Below are positions 21,687 through 64,000 of a DNA stretch of 64,000 nucleotides, one piece after another. Positions within the stretch are counted from its first letter, which is position 1, and each line of letters starts with the position of its first letter. Position numbers and translations under genes: made by a program. The notes under the pieces were generated by a model. That model worked only from the letters and a program-made list of their open reading frames with translations, made no database searches and was not told the DNA's origin. The stretch is from Branchipolynoe longqiensis (lineage: Eukaryota > Annelida > Polychaeta > Phyllodocida > Polynoidae). The DNA is taken from NCBI GenBank assembly GCA_030323885.1, contig CM059198.1, forward strand, positions 74,485,045-74,549,044. The letters are read 5' to 3'.

Positions 21687-22584
21687 TTAAGCACTAAAAT
21701 AAGACACAAACGCGTCGCGGATTGCGGCTCCATTGTCAGCACCGTCTACGTCATGGGCCACATTCTGCGGTTGTTGTTCATTGCCACCCGCGTTAACAGC
21801 ATCCACCCAGTCCGTGTTGAAAGCCTCCTTGTGTACTTCACATACATTGTGTAATGTGAAGCACACAAGGATGACTGTGGTGACGTCTTCTGTTCGTATG
21901 TCCATCCTTTTGAGGAGCACCCTCCACCGTGCTTTGCAGCGGCCAAATGTGTTCTCGATAGCCATGCGGGCGCTTGATAGGCGGAAGTTATAATTGATCT
22001 GTTCCCTGGTTAATCTGCCTGTGTCGGAAAAGCCTTTCATTAACCAGGGACGCAGAGGGTACGCAGGGTCTCCCAGAATAACCAGCGGAACAGTAGCATT
22101 TCCAAGCTGTAGGGGCCTCTCTGGGAACAGCACCCCCGCCTCAGCTTTAGCATAGAGCGACGAGTTGGCCAAGACCCGCGCATCATGCACCCGTCCTGGC
22201 CACCCAGCAGCAATGTTCAAAACCTGATACTGGTGATCGCACATCACCTGCGCCACCACGGAATAATACCCTTTACGGTTGTGATAGGCCGTATGATGTT
22301 GCTGGGGGGCCACGATGGGGATGTGCGTGCCATCTATGACACCAGCACAATTCGGAAAACCAAACCGTGTGGCGAATCCCTCCGTTATCTCGGTCACACG
22401 ATCTCCATTAGGCAGCTTAATGTATTTGGGTAGGAGCACACGCATGATCGCACGGCAGGTTTCATGAAAGATGACACAGCATGTGCATTTAGCAATTCCA
22501 AAAAGATGGCCAACCGTCCCGAAACCCCCTCCCGTCGCCAACAACCAGAGGGTCACCGCCACACGCACTTCCACGGGAATGGAC
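21687..22584 (-). CDS. Transposase exon 3 (catalytic)
   Basis: It holds all three acidic catalytic residues and the stop codon, and enters after CATTTCAG at 22585-22592 on the complement. A motif RLSSARMAIENTFG identifies the final glutamate region. Confidence 0.93.
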
Positions 22585-24114
22585 CTGAAATGCGTAAAAA
22601 AACAAAAACAATTATAGCCTTACGAAACTGTAACCTGAATCAAGGTAGGCGAATCATATGAACCGATTTAGACGAAACGATTTAACTAAAGCGTTTTACA
22701 TGAAACGATTCGGGTAGGGATCTTCACAGGGACACATTTAGCAAGGGGATCGATCCCAGCGTGGCTAGATAAGTTGAAACAAAATAGCGTTACGAAACTG
22801 TAACCTGAATCAAGGTAGGCGAATCATATGAACCGATTTAGACGAAACGATTTAACTAAAGCGTTTTACATGAAACGATTCGGGTATGAATCTTCACAGG
22901 GACACATTTAGCAAGGGGATCGATCCCAACGTGGCTAGATAGGTTGAAACAAAATAGCGTTACGAAACTGTAACCTGAATCAAGGTAGGCGAATCATATG
23001 AACCGATTTAGACGAAACGATTTAACTAAAGCATTTTACATGAAACGATTCGGGTATGGATCTTCACAGGGACACATTTAGCAAGGGGATCGATCCCAAC
23101 GTGGCTAGATAAGTTGAAACAAAATAGCCTTATGACAACAGTATGTGTAGAATTCATGTTTGTCAAATATTCTAACAGTAGCAGCGTACCTTCTCATGTT
23201 GGTGTCTGCCCGGGCTATATGGATGCGAAGTTCAGCGACGACATGGTCAAACGTCGGCCTTCGCATCTGGAAATTTTCCAACCATTCCGCATCCCCAAAA
23301 GTCTGTAGGACGATCTCCCTCCACCAGTGGCACGACCTGAAAGAGTATTGATGGGGGAAAACAATAAACACACCACATGCTAATCGCACACAGGTACCTC
23401 CAGGTAGGTCCTATTAGATCAATCTGCCTAAAGTTACCCGTTTGGTTCATTACAAAAGAACCAAGACGGAAATGTTAGCAGAGGGGTAGGTGATAAGAAT
23501 TTATTGTACATCTAACGACAACACAACAGTGCTGAGTGGAAGACAGTTGTAATCTTGACCATCGGTTTCAATAGATCGCCATAACTTCCTTATTACTCAA
23601 CCTATGCACATAATATTGATGTCATGTTAAAAGGCGTTTAACGCTATTTCCAGCGGTCCATTTTGTTTTAGTATTTAAGGGTTTCGTGAGCACAAAAAGT
23701 CATTTTATCTACACCCACTAAAATAGCGTGCTACACAAAACGCCTCAGGTAAAACGGTTTGTATACATCGGTTTACATTAGCCCACCTATATTAAAATAT
23801 AGACACCAATGATCATATTAACCTGATACTTGTGAGTGGAATAAACACAAAACAGGTTAGGTGACTGCCTACCTTTGCCGTGCCCACACCACCCTCTCCG
23901 GCCGAGCTTGCACACCGAACAGCATGACGAGTTGAATGAACTGTTGAAGCTCCCTTTCCTGACACTCCCGGAATCGCCGAGCCCTCCTGGCCGACCGCCT
24001 AACGATTGCTCGCATTCTCGCCGCGGATCTTGCAATAATACCCCCCTCCCGTGTCGATAGCGGCTCCTGAGATGAAAACATCGTGAAGATTCCGATTTCT
24101 ATGTTGTCTGCCAT
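21687..24114 (-). CDS. PIF/Harbinger (HARBI1-like) DDE transposase, three exons
   Basis: Exons 24114-23873, 23336-23190 and 22584-21687 (complement) join in one frame of 428 residues, starting MADNIEIGIFTMFSSQEPLS and ending SYFSA. The transposase cuts and reinserts the element. Exon 2 has the HARBI1 N-terminal signature (WWREIVLQTFGDAEWLENFQM, then RRPTF). Exon 3 has the helix-turn-helix region (VTLWLLATGGGFGTVGHLFG) and the catalytic triad: D in GVIDGTHIPI, D in VILGDPAYPLRPWLM and E in ARMAIENTFGRCKARW. All junctions have GT/AG (donors AG/GTAGGC and AG/GTACGC; acceptors TTTCAG/GTC and TTTCAG/GTCC). No stop or frameshift is seen, so the product may be active, in contrast to the broken accessory gene. 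Length is within the family range. Confidence 0.93.
22615..23130 (+). repeat. 170-bp tandem array in transposase intron 2
   Basis: Three copies begin TACGAAACTGTAACCTGAAT at 22621, 22791 and 22961, each including AACGATTTAACTAAAGCG and CATGAAACGATTCGGGTA. These words match the subterminal AAACGNTT motif of the element, so the array multiplies likely binding sites. Copies differ at very few positions. Confidence 0.92.
23190..23336 (-). CDS. Transposase exon 2
   Basis: It encodes the HARBI1-type N-terminal block ending RADTNMR. Phase 2 on both sides matches exons 1 and 3. Confidence 0.9.
23873..24114 (-). CDS. Transposase exon 1
   Basis: ATG at 24114 starts an 80-codon segment rich in arginine (RRSARRARRFRECQERELQQ), possibly a nuclear localisation or DNA-contacting tail. 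It ends AG/GTAGGC. Confidence 0.85.
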
Positions 24115-24300
24115 ATTGTTTTGTGATCACAATGCTGAAGCGCATGCGCAGATACAACACTTCCGCCTTGAAACGGTTTAGATACTGCCCGTGTAGACGC
24201 GACTCACTTTCAATCTCAGTCCGTGTAAACGCGCCACTAAAACGTTTCAGGTAGAACGCTTTGTCTTAAAACGTTTTACTTTTGGCCGTGTAAACGCAGC

Positions 24301-24627
24301 TATAGTCTGATGGTTTTGAGTTTCTGTCGATTTCTGAGATATAAATATGAAGCTGATTAGTATAACCTACTTCACCTTGAAGTAACTTTTATATTAAATG
24401 GTTAACTTTTGAAATATTTTAAGTGCAAACAAGCGAAATTAATGTTGGCCACCCTAGGCTTCTGTGGTAAAAGCTTCTATTAAAATGACTCAGTAGTCCT
24501 ATTCCCTTTGATGTAGCAACAATTTTATTTTAAGTGCATCCATATTTAAGTTAGATATGGTGAATAAAATTTAGATAATCATTTTCGTTTTAAAAATGTG
24601 ATGCTTCATCGGACTATGCAGCTTTAA
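24301..24627 (+). mobile_element. Repeat B copy carrying the Harbinger insertion
   Basis: TATAGTCTGATGGTTTTGAG directly after the transposon end continues as repeat B to CATCGGACTATGCAGCTTTAA. Its missing start (ATTAAAG) sits before the transposon at 18343-18349. Confidence 0.75.
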
Positions 24628-24655
24628 TACACGATTTCCGCGACTAGTTTGACAC

Positions 24656-25376
24656 CAGTGGCCATATGCATGAAGCAGTGTTAGCGAGCCAAAACGCGTT
24701 TAGACGGGATTTCTGGTTTAGCGCCGAAAAGTCGGTATGCATGGAGCAGTGTTAGACCTAACACCACAAGCTTAAACTAGGCTAAGCTAAACCAGAAAAT
24801 AGCTGGTTTACAGGCGGTGTTAGTTATCAAATCTATTCAATGCGATTATATTTAACAGAATTAGCTACCAAATAAGTGAAATTTGACCAATTTAACCCTG
24901 TTCGAAGCGTTATTAAGGCTACCGCCGCAATGGCGGCGATATTAATAGTTATATTTTCGAATCGACGAAGGTACAGTAAACAAACCGCCGCCAGTATGGA
25001 ACGCGACGTCGATCCGGCGGCAGCAGCGATTTGTTTACATTACGTTCGTCGATTCGAAAATATAACTATTAATATTGCCGCCAATGTGGCGGTAGCCTTA
25101 ATAACGCTTCGAATTTAGGGTTAAATTGATGAAATTTCACTTATTGCATATGTAATTCTGTTAAATATGATCGCATTCAATAGATTTGAGCCTAATATAT
25201 GGCTACAAACGCAGAGGGATTTCCCAAATCTATAAATACATTCACATTTAGCTAACACTCACTGTTTAGGCCGCCATGCATACGTTTTCGATGACGCCGA
25301 TAAACGGTGATAGCTATACAGTGTTAGAGGGATAACACCACACGCCGCTAACACTGCTCCATGCATACGGGCCCTG
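24656..25376. mobile_element. Palindromic foldback element with hAT-like ends
   Basis: The termini are CAGTGGCCATATGCATGAAG and, on the complement, CAGGGCCCGTATGCATGGAG, both continuing AGCAGTGTTAGCG. The central part (about 24828-25190) is a nearly perfect palindrome with arms of about 155 bp (TTCGAAGCGTTATTAAGGCT against AGCCTTAATAACGCTTCGAA). CAG(T/G)G ends suggest a non-autonomous hAT, but I find no 8-bp duplication. Confidence 0.7.
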
Positions 25377-25717
25377 GCACTAGTGTTGTGGGTCGACATT
25401 GTGTCACTGTGTTGTTTTACACTGACAATCGAGCTTTTCAATCAATCAATAGGATACAGCTGTAGTTGTACATGTTGCCAGTAACATGCATAATTCAAAT
25501 CCCTGACTACGGGCTCCTTATTGATGCATACCATAGATACCGTGTAGTGTAGCATGGGTCGCGGAAATTGTGGGAGTACACGTGACGTAATTACTTAGCA
25601 ATCAGCGGGCTGCCATCTTGGATTACAAGCACCCTCCATAGCCGTGTTGTGAATGCATGCAGAGTGTTCTTGTGTTATGGGCAGTTTACACCCAATGTGT
25701 TTACTTACAGCACTTTA
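25377..25717. other. Gene-free stretch
   Basis: No recognised feature between two mobile elements. Confidence 0.4.
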
Positions 25718-26226
25718 TACCCCAGTCACACGAGAGGCAGCGTTCGCCGCCAACCTCCCTATGCCCAAAAGGACGCCAACCACCCAGCGTTCCATTCGAT
25801 ACATTGATTCAAATACCTTGTAGGCGCCATGTCGGTGCCAGGTCGGTGCAAGCGTGCCGTGAGGGCACCACTGGGTCAGTGACAGGGCGGCGCTGAGTCA
25901 GTAGCAGGGCGGTGCTGGGTCGGCGCCCTGGCGGCACGGGTTGGGGAAAGGGCGGCGCCCTGGCACCGACCACACGGTGACTGCAGCATCGCATGTGTTG
26001 GCGCCACCAGGTCGGTGCCATATCGGCGCCAGGGCGCCAACCATTTTGAATGGCGCCGCCAGAAGAGGGCGCAAGGAGGTTGCATGTGCAGCAGCAGCAA
26101 CCTCCTTGCGTCCAAAATTCCCGAAATGGCGACAGCACTCAATCAGGGCATAAGGAGGGCGCAAGGAGGACGTTTTGACATCGCGAATCGATCATAAGCG
26201 AACGCAGGCCTCGTGTGACTGGGGTA
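25718..26226. mobile_element. Harbinger-like MITE with TTA duplication, 460 bp upstream of Argonaute
   Basis: It starts TACCCCAGTCACACGAGAGG and ends CCTCGTGTGACTGGGGTA, flanked by TTA (25715-25717, 26227-26229). The interior is GC-rich and made of GGTCGGTGCC, GGCGCCCTGG and related words in both orientations, with AAGGAGG near both ends. Confidence 0.8.
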
Positions 26227-26499
26227 TTAGCAACAATTTCTGAGGCCAAAGTCCAAACTGCTCAAAACAGTGACAAATAAACAAACAAATCAGTAAACAA
26301 CCACAGTGTAGGCAGTTGCAAGCCTCCTGTATGTCATCCAATATGGCCACCGAAAGTTGCCTCGTGACGTCATTACACCCCCTCTATAAGTCCATAGCCA
26401 GAAGACCAGTGCTCCGGCGCTGACAAATGTAATATTCAGATGAATAACTACTTTACCAACAACAACAAAAAACGAAAAAACCTGGTCCAATATAGTGCA

Positions 26500-26687
26500 A
26501 TAGTTCCTTTGGTTTCCGCTAGGTGACGCCAGGGGTAGCGGGCACCTGCTGCCGGCAGGTGGTGTGGCAAGATATCTTCCGCTATGTAAATGAGCCGCCG
26601 CCATTTTATTATGATCTGGTAAAGTTTGTCTCTGCGTCGCCACAAACAACCGACTAAACCTGGGATTCTTCCGTAAAAAATGCTAAA
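26500..26687 (+). promoter_or_regulatory. Probable Argonaute promoter and 5' UTR
   Basis: A moderately GC-rich segment with GCCGCCGCCATTTTATTATG at 26593-26612 (a YY1-like GCCATTTT context typical of TATA-less housekeeping promoters) precedes the start codon. An out-of-frame ATG at 26680 opens a seven-codon upstream frame that ends at TAG 26701-26703, overlapping the real start. Assignment is by position only. Confidence 0.4.
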
Positions 26688-62237
<35,550 letters not shown>

Positions 62238-62289
62238 GTAAGCGCAGTGTGCGGTGCTCCCCGTCCAGGCTTTCCCGAATGAAACCAGA

Positions 62290-63885
62290 GCGAGGCTGCG
62301 ATGGCTGCTGTTACTGCTGTGGTTGTAGCCGCTGCAGCTACTGTGGCTGCTGTTACAGCTGTGGCCATAGCCTCTGCAGCTACAATGGCTGCTGATACAG
62401 ATGTGGCCGTAACAGCTACAGTGGCTGCTGTTACAGCTGTGGCCGTAGCCTCTGCAGCTACAATGGCTGCTGTTACAGCTGTGGCCATAGCCTCTGCAGC
62501 TACAATGGCTGCTGTTACAGATGTGGCTGTAACTGCTGCAGCTACAGTGGATGCTGTTACAGAGGTGGCTGTAGCTGCTGCAGCTACAGTGGCTGCTGTT
62601 ACAGATGTGGCTGTAGCTGCTGCAGCTACAGTGGCTGCTGTTACAGATGTGGCCATAGCTGCTGCAGCTACAGTGGCTGCTGTTACAGCTGTGGCCGTAG
62701 CTGCTGCAGCTACAGTGGCTGCTGTTACAGATGTGGCCATAGCTGCTGCAGCTACAGTGGCTGCTCTTACAGCTGTGGCCGTAGCTGCTGCAGCTACAGT
62801 GGCTGCTCTTACAGCTGTGGCCATAGCTGCTGCAGCTACAGTGGCTGCTGTTACAGATGTGGCCATAGCTGCTGCAGCTACAGTGGCTGCTGTTACAGAT
62901 GTGGCCATAGCTGCTGCAGCTACAGTGGCTGCTGTTACAGATGTGGCCATAGCTGCTGCAGCTACAGTCGCTGCTGTTACAGTTGTGGCCATAGCTGCTG
63001 CAGCTACAGTCGCTGCTGTTACAGATGTGGCCATAGCTGCTGCAGCTACAGTGGCTGCTGTTACAGCTGTGGCCATAGCTGCTGCAGCTACAGTCGCTGC
63101 TGTTACAGATGTGGCCATAGCTGCTGCAGCTACAGTGGCTGCTGTTACAGCTGTGGGCATAGCTGCTGCAGCTACATTGGCTGCTGTTACAGATGTGGCC
63201 ATAGCTGCTGCAGCTACAGTGGCTGCTGTTACAGATGTGGCCATAGCTGCTGCAGCTACAGTGGCTGCTGTTACAGCTGTGGCCATAGCTGCTGCAGCTA
63301 CAGTGGCTGCTGTTACAGCTGTGTGGCCATAGCTGCTGCAGCTACAGTCGCTGCTGTTACAGATGTGGCCATAGCTGCTGCAGCTACAGTGGCTGCTGTT
63401 ACAGCTGTGGCCATAGCTGCTGCAGCTACACTGGCTGCTGTTACAGCTGTGGCCATAGCTGCTGCAGCTGCAGTGGCTGCTGTCACAGCTGTGGCCGTAG
63501 CCTCTAGCTACAGTGGCTGCTGTTACAGCTGTGGCTGTAGCCTCTGCAGCTACAGTGGCTGCTCTTACAGCTGTGGCTGTAGCTGCTGCAGCTACAGTGG
63601 CTGCTGTTACAGCTGTGGCCATAGCTGTTGCAGCTACACTGGCTGATGTTACAGATGTGGCTATGGTAGCTGTGACCATAGCCGCTGCAGCTATGATGGC
63701 TGCTGTTACAGCTGTGGTCGTACCTGCTGGGGCCACGATGGTAACTGTTCCAGTTGTGGCCATAGTTAATAAGACCACGGTGGCTGCAGCTCTAACTGCT
63801 GTGGTTGTGGTGGTTGCTGTTACAGCTGCAGCCACAGATGCTGTTGCAGATGCTGCTGTTGTTGCAGATGCTCCTGCAGCTGCTA
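62290..63885 (+). repeat. 42-bp VNTR, about 38 copies
   Basis: Unit GCTGCTGCAGCTACAGTG, GCTGCTGTTACAGATGTG, GCCATA. It begins about 50 bp after the exon 62115-62237 donor. Because 42 is a multiple of three, frames stay open on both strands for up to 591 codons; these are Ala/Thr/Val repeats and not a gene. Confidence 0.95.
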
Positions 63886-64000
63886 CACACGACATGGCTT
63901 CCGGCCTCCATTTTGAGTTTAACAAATCATGTTATTATTGCCAAATGCAGTATTTCCGTACTTTTTCGTAATTACTTTGCAATGAGGACTTTTCCAAGGG
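63886..64000. other. Right edge, still inside the Argonaute intron
   Basis: No exon of the remaining L2/MID/PIWI part is visible before the window ends. Confidence 0.5.

Larger units (their letters stand above)
18358..24300. mobile_element. Full-length PIF/Harbinger DNA transposon
   Basis: The 5.9-kb element is bounded by GCTGCGTTTACACGGGCGAG and its inverted partner GGCCGTGTAAACGCAGC. Flanks are TAA and TAT, a one-mismatch TWA duplication. Both hallmark genes of the superfamily are present: a DDE transposase (- strand, 21687-24114) and a Myb/SANT-like DNA-binding protein (+ strand, 18680-20920), arranged convergently. Subterminal regions are rich in AAACGNTTNAGGTAAAACG-type words (18430-18550, 19540-19700, 23740-23770, 24165-24290), presumably binding sites. 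Two satellite arrays lie inside. It is inserted in a copy of repeat B, whose remaining part follows at 24301. Confidence 0.92.

Overview
The window is animal nuclear DNA: AT-rich, intron-rich and crowded with transposon relics. It holds two host genes, both on the + strand. One is a myosin regulatory light chain gene (MRLC; complete coding sequence in three exons, 7742-13682). The other is the 5' two thirds or less of an Argonaute gene (26688 to beyond 62237), cut by the right edge before its MID and PIWI domains. A mollusc is the best guess for the host: a copy at 55468-55748 carries the conserved centre and 3' end of the RUDI/V-SINE type known from molluscan genomes, and both proteins are typical bilaterian orthologues. 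Class within Mollusca cannot be told from this sequence.

Layout. 1-7.7 kb: no gene; copies of an abundant tRNA-derived SINE (here SINE-1), a LINE 3' end, and two foldback DNA elements with 3-bp TTA/TAA target duplications. 7.7-13.7 kb: MRLC, whose second intron carries a long inverted repeat. 14-18.3 kb: repeats, including two Harbinger-like MITEs. 18358-24300: a full-length PIF/Harbinger transposon with an intact three-exon transposase (- strand) and a frame-broken Myb/SANT accessory gene (+ strand). 24.6-26.2 kb: a palindromic foldback element and another TTA-duplicating MITE just upstream of the Argonaute start. 26.7-64 kb: Argonaute, with introns full of SINEs, MITEs, a solo LTR and several satellite arrays.

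Argonaute exons join in one open frame through 472 codons (start, Pro/Gly-rich leader, N domain, L1, PAZ, start of L2). Three things stand out. A 27-nt symmetric micro-exon (34408-34434) copies the start of the next exon. Two consecutive 123-nt phase-0 exons (60389-60511 and 62115-62237) encode alternative versions of the same L2-linker segment, about 73% identical, so they look like mutually exclusive exons. The first of these is preceded by about 2.9 kb of a 42-43-bp minisatellite whose every unit looks like a complete 3' splice site (branch-point-like TTTAAC, pyrimidine tract, CCAG/GTTC); the true acceptor is the last unit of the array. A second VNTR (42 bp, about 38 copies) follows the second exon.

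All coordinates of splice sites come from reading frame, GT/AG signals and similarity to known family proteins; no transcript data were available. Repeat families are named here only for convenience (SINE-1, SINE-C, repeat B, element E and so on).
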